A program made the position numbers and the translations under genes. From Modestobacter sp. VKM Ac-2977 (GTDB lineage: Bacteria; Actinomycetota; Actinomycetes; Mycobacteriales; Geodermatophilaceae), in NCBI RefSeq assembly GCF_026968045.1, contig NZ_JAPVBQ010000001.1, forward strand, positions 310,001 to 374,000: DNA of 64,000 nt. Reading direction: 5' to 3'. Shown here one piece after another: positions 45,280-53,934 of this stretch. The stretch's first letter is position 1. Each line of letters begins with the position of its first letter. The notes under the pieces were generated by a model. That model worked only from the letters and a program-made list of their open reading frames with translations, was not told where the DNA came from and did no database searches.

Positions 45280-46647
45280 CTAGCGGGCGCGGACGGCGGC
45301 GTAGCGGTCCAGGGACACCTGGCGTTCGTGGGCGTGGTCGACGACCGGCTCCGGGTAGCCGGCCGGGACGCCGCCGGGCGCCGTCCACGGTTCGTGCACG
45401 TGCTTCGGGTCGAGGTCGCGCAGCTCGGGCACCCAGCGCTTCACGTAGCTGCCGTCCGGGTCGAACTTCTTGCCCTGGGTGATCGGGTTGAACACCCGGT
45501 AGTACGGCGAGGCGTCGGTGCCGGTGCCGGCCACCCACTGCCAGCCGTGGTTGTTGCTGGCCAGGTCGCCGTCGACCAGGTGCTGCATGAAGTACCGCGC
45601 GCCGCGGGTCCACTCCTGGTGCAGGTCCTTGACCAGGAACGAGGCGACGATCATCCGCACCCGGTTGTGCACGTAGGCCTCACCGAGCAGCTGCCGCATC
45701 CCGGCGTCGACGATCGGGAAGCCGGTGCGGCCGGTCTCCCAGGCGCGCACCAGCTCCTCGGCGTCCGGCCCGGAGTCGTAGCCCATGCCCTGCAGTTCGG
45801 GCTTGAGGTACTCGCGGGCCGAGTCGGGCCGGTGCCACAGGACGTCTGCGTAGAAGTCGCGCCAGGCGAGCTCGTCGGTGTAGCGGCGCACCGACTCCGA
45901 GCCCTCCTCGGCGGCCAGGTCGGCGAGCAGCGTGCGCGGGTGGATGCAGCCGTACTTCAGGTAGGCCGACAACCGGCTCGTCCCGTTGGTCGCCGGGCGG
46001 TCGCGACCCTCGTCGTAGCCGAGCAGCCGTTCGTCGCGGAACCGGTGCCAGGCCTCCAGGGCCGCGGCCTCGCCGGCGGCAGGCAGCTGGACGTCGTCCA
46101 GGGCCGGGCGCGGCGGGCGGTCGTCGGAGCGGACGCCGCGCTGCCACGGGACCTGGTCCGGTCGGACGGCGGGGGAGTGCCAGCCGTGTTCCCGCCAGGC
46201 GCGGGCGAACGGGGTGAAGACCTGGAACGGCGTGCCGTCCCGCTTGACCACCCGTCCGGGGGCGACCGCGTACGGCGAGCCGGTGCGCACCAGTGGGACG
46301 TCGCCCAGCGCCCGCTCGACCGCCTGGTCCCGGCGCCGTCCGTACGGGCCGGCGTCGGCGGTGACGTGCACGCTCACCGCGCCCAGCTCTGCCGCCAGCC
46401 GGGGGAGGACGGCGGCCGGGTCGCCGGTGCGCGTGACGAGAGCGCCGTCGGTGGCGCTGTCGAGTTCGGTGAGGCAGTCGAGCAGGAACCGCCGGCGCGG
46501 CTCGCCGGAGGGGCCGTAGAGCCGGTCGTCGAAGACGAAGACGGGGACGACGGTGCCCCCGGGCCCGGCGGCGTCGACGGCGGCGAGCAGGGCCGGGTGG
46601 TCGCTGAGACGCAGGTCGCGGCGGAACCAGAGCAGCGCGGTGGGCAC
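45280..46647 (-). CDS. phrB: Deoxyribodipyrimidine photolyase (CPD photolyase, class I)
   Basis: This 455-residue light-driven enzyme splits cyclobutane pyrimidine dimers with FAD and an antenna pigment. The antenna domain starts with ALLWFRRDLRLSDHPAL. The FAD domain has SRLSAYLKYGCIHPRTLL, ELAWRDFYADVLWHRP and WETGRTGFPIVDAGMRQL. It also has VHNRVRMIVASFLVKDLH (catalytic region) and LASNNHGWQWVAGTGTDASPYYRVFNP. The N-H-W-Q-W segment is the usual Trp region for dimer binding and electron transfer. Length is standard. The palindrome copy C starts at its stop codon. Confidence 0.95.
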   Translation of the reverse strand: MPTALLWFRRDLRLSDHPALLAAVDAAGPGGTVVPVFVFDDRLYGPSGEPRRRFLLDCLTELDSATDGALVTRTGDPAAVLPRLAAELGAVSVHVTADAGPYGRRRDQAVERALGDVPLVRTGSPYAVAPGRVVKRDGTPFQVFTPFARAWREHGWHSPAVRPDQVPWQRGVRSDDRPPRPALDDVQLPAAGEAAALEAWHRFRDERLLGYDEGRDRPATNGTSRLSAYLKYGCIHPRTLLADLAAEEGSESVRRYTDELAWRDFYADVLWHRPDSAREYLKPELQGMGYDSGPDAEELVRAWETGRTGFPIVDAGMRQLLGEAYVHNRVRMIVASFLVKDLHQEWTRGARYFMQHLVDGDLASNNHGWQWVAGTGTDASPYYRVFNPITQGKKFDPDGSYVKRWVPELRDLDPKHVHEPWTAPGGVPAGYPEPVVDHAHERQVSLDRYAAVRAR

Positions 46648-46704
46648 CCGACCGAGCCTAGGAAGCCCCGGGCGGCGCCGCTGGGTGATCAGCTGCCGGG
46701 CGGC

Positions 46705-47025
46705 TCAGCTGTGGGCGGGCGCCAGACCGAAGGTGGGCCGGTCGGCCTCGGCGACGAGGTCCAGCTGCTCGGGGTGGTCGACCAGGTACTTGCGGATGAA
46801 CGAGCAGTAGGGGAGCACGTGCAGGCCCCGCTCGCGCGCGGCGGTGAGGACGGTGGCCACCAGCTGGGTGCCCAGACCCCGGCCGCCCATCGTCGGGTCG
46901 ATCTCGGTGTGCGGCAGGGTCATCACGTCCTGGTCGACGTGGTAGCTGGCCAGGCCGACGACTCGCTCGCCGTCCCGGATCTCGAAGCGGCCCCGCTCGG
47001 GGACGTCGACGACCGTGATCTCCAT
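46705..47025 (-). CDS. Small GNAT-like N-acetyltransferase (YjdJ/CG type)
   Basis: This 106-residue mini-GNAT of the Acetyltransf_CG type has DVPERGRFEIRDGERVVGLASYHVDQDVMTLPHTEIDPTMGGRGLGTQLVATVLTAARERGLHVLPYCSFIRKYLVDHPEQLDLV. The acetyl-CoA loop is GGRGLG, and the conserved Cys is in LPYCSF. Substrate is unknown. The ATG at 47025 has GGTGGAG upstream. It ends 57 bp from phrB on the same strand. Its upstream region is the long proVWX leader. Confidence 0.88.
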   Translation of the reverse strand: MEITVVDVPERGRFEIRDGERVVGLASYHVDQDVMTLPHTEIDPTMGGRGLGTQLVATVLTAARERGLHVLPYCSFIRKYLVDHPEQLDLVAEADRPTFGLAPAHS

Positions 47026-47716
47026 CTGTGCTCTCCACCTCCCGCGCCTCCGGCGCCGTTGCCGGGGCTCGTGTGCTGAGACAAGGTAACGGTTGCGACA
47101 CCGTGCCGCCCGCATCTCTCCCGACGAGTCGGGGGGCCAGGTCGTTCCCTGGTGCGGCTCCGCCTCGGTCGCCGTCCTGGTGACGGGCCGTGGCCAACCG
47201 CTTCCGAATTGGCGCAATCAGACTGCTGCATGGAGATCTCATGACGATCTCATGACATTGCTGTGCTGCGCTGGGAGGCGGACTCTGCATGCCCGGTCAG
47301 ACGGCCATACCCCCAGCTCAGTGCGGCGACACGTCCATCAGGACACGGATCTCCGTCGGTTCGACGGAATTGTCTTTGTGCTCTGCGACACCCCGGGTGC
47401 GTCACGACCCCATAACGGAATTGCACGATCGACTGAACGTGCCATTTGGCCGCCCAATTCACTGTTAGCGTCCTGTTCCGAGATGGGAGCGGGTCCGCCT
47501 GCCCCACCCCGGCTCGCCACCCGGCGCACTGCAGAGTGCGCGCCGACGCCCCCTGGCGTCGTGGACGGCGAGCCGCACCCGCGCCTCGTGGCGCCCGCCC
47601 CAGGGGCGGTGCGCCCGGTGGGACGACACGGCCGGTGAGGCTGCTCCTCGGAGTGGCGTGCCCGCGCTCGTCGTCCCGCCCGGCCCGGGGCCGTGTCCGC
47701 CGACGAGAGGTTGCCC
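47026..47716. other. 691-bp gene-free region upstream of proVWX
   Basis: No convincing gene lies here. Base composition from about 47200 to 47480 is visibly less GC-rich than the rest of the window. Visible structure: a tandem 11-bp repeat at 47235-47256, and CGGAATTG at 47365-47372 and again at 47416-47423 with CAATTC at 47455-47460. Closer to proV, GGGACGAC and GTCGTCCC (about 47620-47627 and 47669-47676) could close a long stem just before the proV start. It probably contains promoters for the acetyltransferase and proVWX genes and an osmotic control region or structured leader. I could not match it to the c-di-AMP (ydaO) riboswitch consensus. Confidence 0.6.
47235..47256. repeat. Tandem 11-bp repeat in the proVWX upstream region
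   Basis: GATCTCATGAC occurs twice without a gap (47235-47245 and 47246-47256). An 11-bp period places both copies on the same face of the helix, as expected for cooperative regulator binding. Confidence 0.7.
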
Positions 47717-48976
47717 GTGCCCGCAGTACACGCCGAGGGGTTGTTCAAGGTCTTCGGCCGGCGCACCGCCGAGGCGGTCGACCGGCTCCGGGACGGCGCC
47801 TCGGTCGCAGAGGTGCGGGACCGAGGCGCCACGCCGGCCGTCATCGACGTCAGCTTCACCGTCGAGCCGGGCGAGATCTTCGTGGTCATGGGGCTGTCGG
47901 GCTCGGGCAAGTCGACGCTGCTGCGGATGCTCAACGGGCTGCTGGAGGTCACTGCCGGCACCGTGCACGTGGGTGAGGCCGAGCTGACCGCGCTGGACGA
48001 CAAGGCGCTGCGCCGGCTCCGGCAGGAGCAGATGAGCATGGTGTTCCAGCACTTCGCGCTCTTCCCGCATCGCAGCGTGCTGGACAACGCCGCCTACGCC
48101 CTCGAGGTGCGCGGCGTCGACCGCGCCACCCGTCGGGCCAAGGCGCAGGAGGCCCTCGCGCTCGTCGGGCTCGACCAGTGGGCCGACCAGAAGCCCGGGC
48201 AGCTCTCCGGCGGCATGAAGCAGCGGGTCGGCCTGGCCCGCGCCCTCGCCGCCGACACCGACCTGCTGCTGATGGACGAGGCGTTCAGCGCACTGGACCC
48301 GCTGATCCGCCGCGAGATGCAGGACCAGCTGCTGGAGCTTCAGGCCTCGCTGGGCAAGACGATCGTCTTCATCACCCACGACCTGAACGAGGCCATGCGC
48401 CTCGGCGACCGGATCGCGATCATGCGCGACGGCCGGGTCGTGCAGATCGGCACGCCCGACCAGATCCTCGAGGCCCCGGCCGACGACTACGTCCGCCAGT
48501 TCCTCGCCGACGTCGACCGTGGGCGGGTGTTCACCGCCCGGCACGTCATGGTCGAGGCACCCACCCTGGTCTCCCCGACGGCTGCGCCCGCGCAGGTGCT
48601 CCAGGCGATGCAGGACCACCGCTCCGGTTCCGTGCTCGTCGGGGACGGCGACGGCCGGGTGGCCGGCGTGGCCACCGAGGACGCCGTCCGGGCCGCCGTC
48701 GCGGCGGGGGCGCCGTCGCTGGCCGGCCTCACCCTGCTGCCCTCGGTCGACGTCCGGGCGACGACCACGCTGAGCGACCTGCTCGCCCCCGCCGCCCAGG
48801 ACGAGGTGCCGGTGACCGTCGTGGACGACGCCGGCCGGCTGCTCGGGGTGGTGCCCCGGGGCGCGGTCCTGGCCGCACTGGGGGGCGTGCCGCGCCCCGC
48901 ACCGTCCATCTCGCGGGCACCGGCCGACCCGGTGGGCGCGACCGCCGTGACGACGAAGGAGGCCGTCAGTGGCTGA
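47717..48976 (+). CDS. proV: Glycine betaine/proline ABC transporter ATP-binding protein
   Basis: This 419-residue ATPase belongs to an OpuA/ProU-type importer of compatible solutes. It has the ProV-type N-terminus (LFKVFGRRTAEAVDRLRDG), Walker A GLSGSGKSTLLRMLNGL near 58, and signature LSGGMKQRVGLARALA. Walker B is LLLMDEAFSALDP and the switch His FITHDLNEAMRLGDRI. A CBS-pair region from about residue 280 (ARHVMVEAPTLVSPT...) would sense ionic strength or nucleotides. GTG 47717 is chosen because GAGAGG lies six bases upstream; a GTG eight codons earlier has no such site. It overlaps proW by eight bases. Confidence 0.93.
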   Translation: MPAVHAEGLFKVFGRRTAEAVDRLRDGASVAEVRDRGATPAVIDVSFTVEPGEIFVVMGLSGSGKSTLLRMLNGLLEVTAGTVHVGEAELTALDDKALRRLRQEQMSMVFQHFALFPHRSVLDNAAYALEVRGVDRATRRAKAQEALALVGLDQWADQKPGQLSGGMKQRVGLARALAADTDLLLMDEAFSALDPLIRREMQDQLLELQASLGKTIVFITHDLNEAMRLGDRIAIMRDGRVVQIGTPDQILEAPADDYVRQFLADVDRGRVFTARHVMVEAPTLVSPTAAPAQVLQAMQDHRSGSVLVGDGDGRVAGVATEDAVRAAVAAGAPSLAGLTLLPSVDVRATTTLSDLLAPAAQDEVPVTVVDDAGRLLGVVPRGAVLAALGGVPRPAPSISRAPADPVGATAVTTKEAVSG

Positions 48977-49967
48977 GACCGTGCTCCGGGCCGCCGAGGA
49001 CGGCGCCCTGCCGCAGATCCCGGTGGGCGACTGGATCGACACCGGCTTCGACTGGGTCACCGAGAACTTCTCCCCGGTCTTCGACGTGATCAGCGCCGGC
49101 ACCGAGGCCGGGGTGGAGGGGCTGCGCGACGCGCTGCTGTTCCCCCCGCCGGTCCTGTTCGCCGTGCTGCTGGCCGTGCTCGGCGGCGTGGTGCGGTCGG
49201 TGCGCTTCGCCGTCGTCTCCCTGCTGGGGCTGCTGCTGCTGATCAGCATGCGGATGTGGGAGCCGGCCATGGCCACCCTGGCCCTGGTCCTGGTGTCCGC
49301 GGTCATCGCGGTCGCGATCGGGATCCCGATCGGGATCGCGGCTGCGAAGAGCGACCGGGTCAGCGCCGCGCTGCGGCCGGTGCTCGACTTCATGCAGACG
49401 ATGCCGGCCTTCGTCTACCTCGTGCCCGCGGTGACGTTCTTCGGCATCGGCCTCGTCCCGGGCGTCGTCACCACGATCATCTTCGCCATGCCGCCGGGGG
49501 TCCGGCTGACCGAGCTGGGCATCCGGCAGGTCGACCCGGAGCTGGTGGAGGCCGGGCACGCCTTCGGCAGCCCACCCGGCCGGATCCTCCGCGGCATCCA
49601 GTTGCCGCTCGCCCTGCCGACGATCATGGCCGGGGTCAACCAGGTGATCATGCTGGCGCTGTCCATGGCGGTCATCGCCGGGCTGATCGGCGCGGCCGGG
49701 CTGGGTGGCGTAGTCGTCACCAGCATCTCCCGGCTGGACGTCGGGCTGGGCTTCGAGGGCGGCCTGTCGGTCGTCATCCTCGCCATCTACCTCGACCGGT
49801 TGACCAGCGCGTTCGGCCAGCGACGGGGAAGGCTGTCCGGCTTCCCGTCCTTCCTGAGCCGCGGTGGCTCGGTCGGCAAGGGCGGCCTCGCCGCCAGCAG
49901 CCGGTCCGCCGATGCCGTCACCCCAGTCGGGACCGACCAGAACGCACCCACCGAATCTGCCCGGTAG
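48969..49967 (+). CDS. proW: Glycine betaine/proline ABC transporter permease
   Basis: This 332-residue ProW-type permease has an N-terminal amphipathic part containing the FDWVTENFSPVFDVISAG segment. Seven to eight spans follow, with the ABC importer loop around residues 195-215 (GIRQVDPELVEAGHAFGSPPGRILRGIQLPLALPTIMAGVNQ, EAA motif). The C-terminus is hydrophilic. The GTG start lies inside the end of proV. It forms the membrane channel of the osmoprotectant importer with ProV and ProX. Confidence 0.93.
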   Translation: MAETVLRAAEDGALPQIPVGDWIDTGFDWVTENFSPVFDVISAGTEAGVEGLRDALLFPPPVLFAVLLAVLGGVVRSVRFAVVSLLGLLLLISMRMWEPAMATLALVLVSAVIAVAIGIPIGIAAAKSDRVSAALRPVLDFMQTMPAFVYLVPAVTFFGIGLVPGVVTTIIFAMPPGVRLTELGIRQVDPELVEAGHAFGSPPGRILRGIQLPLALPTIMAGVNQVIMLALSMAVIAGLIGAAGLGGVVVTSISRLDVGLGFEGGLSVVILAIYLDRLTSAFGQRRGRLSGFPSFLSRGGSVGKGGLAASSRSADAVTPVGTDQNAPTESAR

Positions 49968-50066
49968 CCGATCGGCGCGGCCCTCCCGGGCCGTCGCCGC
50001 GGAGCCGGAGCACCAACGGTGCGCGGGGCAGTCGACCGCCACCAGAAGTAGGAGAGGAACCACCGC

Positions 50067-50993
50067 ATGAACAAGCACCTGACCACCCGAGGCGCGCGCC
50101 TCGCCGCCGGCCTCGCCGCCGTGGCCCTCACCGCCACCGCCTGTGGTGGGGACGCCGAGGAGGACACCACCGCCGCCGGTGGGACGTCGTCCGGCAGTGA
50201 CTGCGAGACCGTCAACCTGGGCTTCATCCCGTCCTGGACCGACGGCCTGAGCATGGCCCACCTGTGGGACGGCGTCCTCGCCGAGCAGGGCATCGAGGTC
50301 GAGATGACCGAGATCTCCGAGGCGGCTCCGCTGTACGCCGGCCTGGCCGGGGGCGACGTCGACGTCTACCCGTCCGCCTGGTCCGAGGTCACCCACGCGG
50401 CCTACATGGAGGAGTACGGCGACCAGCTCGAGGACCTCGGTGCCTGGTACGAGGGCGCGAAGCTGACCTTCGCCGTCCCGGAGTACACCGACATCGAGTC
50501 GATCGCCGACCTGGCCGGCAACGCCGAGATGTTCGACGGCCGGATCGTCGGCATCGAGCCCGGTGCCGGCCTCACCGCCACCACCAAGGACAGCGTCATG
50601 CCGACCTACGGGCTGGAGGAGGACTACACGCTGGTCGAGTCCTCCACCACCGCGATGTTGGCCGAGCTGCAGGCGGCGACCGACGCCAACGAGGACATCG
50701 TCGTCACCCTGTGGCGCCCGTTCTGGGCCAACAGCGAGTTCCCGGTCAAGGACCTCGCCGACCCGGAAGGCGCCCTGGGCGACGCCGAGGGCCTGCACAC
50801 GCTGGCCCGTGAGGGCTTCTCCGCCGACTGCGCCGACGTGGCGTCGATGATGGAGAACGCGACCCTCACCGACGAGCAGTACGGCTCGCTGGAGAACATG
50901 GTCGTCAACGAGTACGGCGAGGGCCGGTACGACGAGGCCGTCGACGCCTGGCTCGAGGAGAACCCGGACTTCATGGAGTCCCTGCAGGCCTGA
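50067..50993 (+). CDS. proX: Glycine betaine/proline-binding lipoprotein
   Basis: This 308-residue OpuAC-type substrate-binding lipoprotein has a signal peptide with lipobox TATAC at Cys26, then a Thr/Gly-rich linker. The binding domain opens with CETVNLGFIPSWTDGLSMAHLWDGVLAEQGIEVEMTEIS. Aromatic residues that cage quaternary ammonium groups are plausible at GDVDVYPSAWSEV and TLWRPFWANSEFPVK. A ribosome binding site (AGGAGAGGA) precedes the ATG. It ends the proVWX operon before two hairpins. Confidence 0.93.
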   Translation: MNKHLTTRGARLAAGLAAVALTATACGGDAEEDTTAAGGTSSGSDCETVNLGFIPSWTDGLSMAHLWDGVLAEQGIEVEMTEISEAAPLYAGLAGGDVDVYPSAWSEVTHAAYMEEYGDQLEDLGAWYEGAKLTFAVPEYTDIESIADLAGNAEMFDGRIVGIEPGAGLTATTKDSVMPTYGLEEDYTLVESSTTAMLAELQAATDANEDIVVTLWRPFWANSEFPVKDLADPEGALGDAEGLHTLAREGFSADCADVASMMENATLTDEQYGSLENMVVNEYGEGRYDEAVDAWLEENPDFMESLQA

Positions 50994-51000
50994 TCTCCTC

Positions 51001-51062
51001 CGCCGCTCGCTGAGTGAGCGGCGCACACCCCAGGGGCCCGACGGCGCGAGCCGTCGGGCCCC
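51001..51062 (+). terminator. Tandem hairpins after proX
   Basis: First hairpin: CGCCGCTC (51001-51008) with GAGCGGCG (51016-51023). Second, stronger: perfect 13-base arms GGGGCCCGACGGC (51033-51045) and its complement (51050-51062) around GCGA. These end the proVWX transcript before the tRNA gene. Confidence 0.75.
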
Positions 51063-51139
51063 TCGGTCGTCGGATACCCTCTCGTCGGCAACCGGGCCCG
51101 CGCGCAGCGGCCCGGTGGTGGTGCAGCCGCACCGCCGCA

Positions 51140-51215
51140 GCCCCCGTAGCTCAGGGGATAGAGCATCGGTTTCCTAAACCGTGTGCCGCAGGTTCGAATC
51201 CTGCCGGGGGCACCA
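51140..51215 (+). tRNA. tRNA-Arg (anticodon CCT)
   Basis: This is a complete 76-base cloverleaf with encoded CCA end. The acceptor stem is GCCCCCG with CGGGGGC. The D arm has stem GCTC/GAGC around AGGGGATA. The anticodon loop is TTCCTAA, giving anticodon CCT (reads AGG). The T arm has stem GCAGG/CCTGC with TTCGAAT. The first anticodon-stem pair is T-T, a small oddity. AGG is a rare codon in such GC-rich genomes. Confidence 0.95.
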
Positions 51216-51220
51216 GCTGG

Positions 51221-51883
51221 TCACTGCAGTTCGACGAAGCGCTCCACGTCGGCCGGCCGGCCGGCGATGACGATCTCCGCGCCGTAGGTCAGCACGGTGT
51301 CGTAGTCGGCGTGGGTGTAGCTCGCCGTGTTCTCCGGCTTCACCGACACCACGGTGACGTGGTGCTTCTTCCGCAGGCCGGTCTGGCCGAGCGGGACGCC
51401 GACGATCTCCCTCGGCGGCTTGGTCTTGGCGAACACCCACTGCGGGTCCAGTTCCACCCAGTCCAGCAGCCGGCCGGCGACCAGGTGCGCGATGCGCTCG
51501 CCCATCTCCTGCTCGGGGAAGACGACGTGGTGGGCGCCGATGCGGCTCAGGATGGTCGCCTGCTGCCGGGTCACGGCCTTGGCCCAGATGGTGGGGATCT
51601 CCAGCTCGGACAGCAGCGCGGTGGTGAGGATGCTGGCCTCGAGGTGGCCGCCGATGGCCACGACGACGCGGCTGAAGTCGGCGATGCCGATCTCGCTCAG
51701 CGCCTCCGCGTCGGTGGTGTCGGCGATGACGACCTGGCCCAGCTGCCCGGACAGCCGCTGCACGATGTCGGGCCGGTTGTCCACGGCGAGCACCTCCGTG
51801 CCGCCGCGGGCCAGTTCGAGGGCGAGTGCGGTGCCGAACCGACCCAGGCCGAGCACGGCGACGGGGTCCTTGTGGCTAGCCAA
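51221..51883 (-). CDS. Potassium uptake regulatory protein (TrkA/KtrA)
   Basis: This 220-residue RCK protein gates the KtrB/TrkH-type channel next door. The N-terminal Rossmann domain has VAVLGLGRFGTALALELARGGTEVLAVDNRP, including the nucleotide motif. The RCK_C domain occupies the last 80 residues (PREIVGVPLGQTGLRKKHHVTVVSVKPE). The TTG start at 51883 overlaps the TrkH stop by eight bases and follows a GAGGAGAGG site. ATP, ADP or c-di-AMP control is known for the family but not visible here. Confidence 0.92.
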   Translation of the reverse strand: MASHKDPVAVLGLGRFGTALALELARGGTEVLAVDNRPDIVQRLSGQLGQVVIADTTDAEALSEIGIADFSRVVVAIGGHLEASILTTALLSELEIPTIWAKAVTRQQATILSRIGAHHVVFPEQEMGERIAHLVAGRLLDWVELDPQWVFAKTKPPREIVGVPLGQTGLRKKHHVTVVSVKPENTASYTHADYDTVLTYGAEIVIAGRPADVERFVELQ

Positions 51884-53246
51884 CGATGGTCCTCTCCTCG
51901 GGGAGCTGGTGCCGGCGGGCGCGGTCGCGGAGCGCGAGCCCCGACGCCAGGGTGAGCGGCCCGATCCGGCCGATGTACATGAGCAGCACGAGCAGCACCT
52001 GTCCGGCCGGCGGGAGGTCGGCGGTGATGCCGGTGGACAGGCCGACGGTGGAGAAGGCGGAGACGACCTCGAAGAGCACCACGTCGAAGCTGAAGTCGGT
52101 GAGGGCCTCCATGAGGAACGTGGACACGGCGACCACGCCGATGCCGAGCAGTGCGATCGCCAGCGCCTGGCGCTGGTTGGTGCTCGGCACCCGGCGACGG
52201 CCGACCTCGACGTCGGGGTCACCGCGCATCTCCGCCCACAGGACGTAGGCCAGCAGGCCGAAGGTGGTCACCTTGATCCCGCCGGCGGTCCCGGCGCTGC
52301 CGCCGCCGATGAACATCAGCGCGTCGGTGAGCAGCAGCGTCTCGGGCTGGTAGGCGGCGATGTCGAGGTTGTTGAACCCGGCAGTGCGCGGCATCACCGC
52401 CGCGGTGAAGGCGGCCAGCAACGTCGCCCCGGCGCCCAGTGGGCCGAGGGTCCCGGGGTTGCCGCCCTCGGCGATCAGGAACAGCAGGGTCCCGCCGACG
52501 AGCAGGACGACGGTGACGATGACGGTGATCCGGGTGAGCACCGACCAGCTCTTCGGCGACCGCCACTCGCGGACCAGCTCGAAGACCACCGGGAAGCCCA
52601 GGCCGCCGATGATGATCGCGACGCAGATGGTCAGGCTGATCCACGGGTCGGCCACGTACTGCACGAGGCTGTCGGCGTTGAGCCCGAAGCCGGCGTTGTT
52701 GAACGCCGAGACGGCGTGGAACACACCCGAGTAGGCCGCCGACGACAGCGGCTGGTCGTAGCCGGTGGCGAACCGGATCCCGAGCACGACGGCCACCACG
52801 GCCTCGACGCCGAGGCTGAAGAGCACCACTCTGCGGATGACCCGGCGGACGTCCGCGGCGGACAGCGCCTTGGTCTCCGCCTGGGCGATCAGCCGGGCCC
52901 GGAGCCCCAGTCGGCGGGACAGCACCACCGCGAGCAGGGTGGCAAGCGTCATGATCCCGAGGCCGCCGGCCTGGATGAGCAGCAGGATCACCGCCTGGCC
53001 GAAGCCCGACCAGTAGGTGCCGGTGTCGACGGTGACCAGTCCGGTGACGCACACCGCGGACGTGGCGTGGAACAGCGCGGTGAGGAGGTCGGCGCGACCG
53101 GGGCCGGCGACGGCGATGGGCAGCGACAGCAGAGCGGTGCCGACGGCGACGGCCACGGCGAAGGCGCCGGCGATGACCCGGCCCGGGTGGTGGAAGCCGC
53201 GCGCGGGGGTCGGGCGGCCGGCCGGGTTGCGGATGCCCTGCGTCAC
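51876..53246 (-). CDS. Potassium uptake channel subunit (TrkH/KtrB)
   Basis: This 456-residue potassium transporter subunit is built of four M1-P-M2 repeats. Pore-loop segments with the essential Gly are visible: FHATSAVCVTGLVT, FHAVSAFNNAGFGLN, TAAVMPRTAGFNNLD and FEVVSAFSTVGLSTG. Size and tight coupling with the KtrA-type gene fit a KtrAB system that takes up potassium during osmotic shock, so it complements ProVWX. The GTG at 53246 begins MTQGIRNPAGRPTPARGFHHPGRV. Divergent from the 53389 gene with 142 bp between. Confidence 0.93.
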   Translation of the reverse strand: MTQGIRNPAGRPTPARGFHHPGRVIAGAFAVAVAVGTALLSLPIAVAGPGRADLLTALFHATSAVCVTGLVTVDTGTYWSGFGQAVILLLIQAGGLGIMTLATLLAVVLSRRLGLRARLIAQAETKALSAADVRRVIRRVVLFSLGVEAVVAVVLGIRFATGYDQPLSSAAYSGVFHAVSAFNNAGFGLNADSLVQYVADPWISLTICVAIIIGGLGFPVVFELVREWRSPKSWSVLTRITVIVTVVLLVGGTLLFLIAEGGNPGTLGPLGAGATLLAAFTAAVMPRTAGFNNLDIAAYQPETLLLTDALMFIGGGSAGTAGGIKVTTFGLLAYVLWAEMRGDPDVEVGRRRVPSTNQRQALAIALLGIGVVAVSTFLMEALTDFSFDVVLFEVVSAFSTVGLSTGITADLPPAGQVLLVLLMYIGRIGPLTLASGLALRDRARRHQLPEERTIVG

Positions 53247-53388
53247 CGCAGGCCCGTCGGGCGGGCACAGCGGCGGGCGAGCACGGCGACACGGTGCCAC
53301 ACCTGCCCGGCCGATCCGGCTGTGGAAGGCCGAGCCACGCCACCTGCCGGTCGTGTCGCTCGCCGGGGCGCGGGCGACACTGGGGGAC

Positions 53389-53832
53389 ATGACCGCTGCT
53401 GATGCCGGGCCGCGGGCCGACCAGAGCCCTCGCCCCCTGACCGACGAGGCGCGCGAGCTGCTCGACGCCCTCCTCGCCCACGAGTTCCTCGGCGTCGCCG
53501 AGCTGCGGGCCCAGGTCGGCCGGGCGACCTCGACGTCGGGCTGCCGCTGCGGGTGCGGGACCCTCGACCTCCAGGTGCCCGACGACGTGCCGGCCGCGCC
53601 GGCCAGCGGTCCGGCGCCGGTCGAGGGCACCGTCGTCGGTGCCGACGGGTCGCCGGTGGGCGGGGTCCTGCTGTTCGTCGAGGACGGCCGGCTGAGCCGG
53701 CTGGACGTCACCTCCCACGGCGACCCGCTCCCGCTGCCCTCCCCGGACCAGGTCACCTGGGGCCCCACCCGGTGGGCGCGCGAGGACACGGTGCGACGGC
53801 CCGCCCGGTTCCGCCGGGGGCAGTCCGGCTGA
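53389..53832 (+). CDS. Small Cys-motif protein of unknown function
   Basis: This 147-residue soluble protein belongs to a type seen often in actinobacteria but without known function. The N-terminal helix pair is LTDEARELLDALLAHEFLGVAELRAQVGRAT, followed by the Cys motif SGCRCGCGTLDLQV (residues 47-60). The C-terminal half has GGVLLFVEDGRLSRLDVTSHGDPLPLPSPDQV. The three close cysteines could bind metal. The ATG at 53389 follows GGGGGA. It lies 102 bp upstream of the ArsR gene. Confidence 0.7.
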   Translation: MTAADAGPRADQSPRPLTDEARELLDALLAHEFLGVAELRAQVGRATSTSGCRCGCGTLDLQVPDDVPAAPASGPAPVEGTVVGADGSPVGGVLLFVEDGRLSRLDVTSHGDPLPLPSPDQVTWGPTRWAREDTVRRPARFRRGQSG

Positions 53833-53899
53833 GGGCGCCTCGAGCGGGTACCGGGGCGCCCATGGCACGCCGTGCCGCAGTCGCAGCCGCCGACCGGCC

Positions 53900-53931
53900 T
53901 TGACCCAGTGCTCCGTAAGCCATAGCTTACG
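53900..53931 (+). promoter_or_regulatory. Promoter and operator of the ArsR-SRPBCC operon
   Basis: TTGACC (53900-53905) and TAGCTT (53923-53928) are -35/-10 elements with a 17-bp spacer. An inverted repeat CGTAAGC-cata-GCTTACG (53914-53931) spans the -10. The GTG start follows six bases after the -10, so the message is leaderless. The operator position predicts repression by the ArsR protein encoded directly downstream. Confidence 0.7.
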
Positions 53932-53934
53932 TTC

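Noticed and set aside
47520-47720. c-di-AMP (ydaO-type) riboswitch before proV
   Set aside because: The conserved riboswitch segments I would expect are not visible; only a possible closing stem is seen.
49316-49345. Palindromic-looking GATCGGGATCCCGATC region in proW
   Set aside because: It encodes the repeated Gly-Ile-Pro-Ile-Gly-Ile of a membrane span; codon use explains it.
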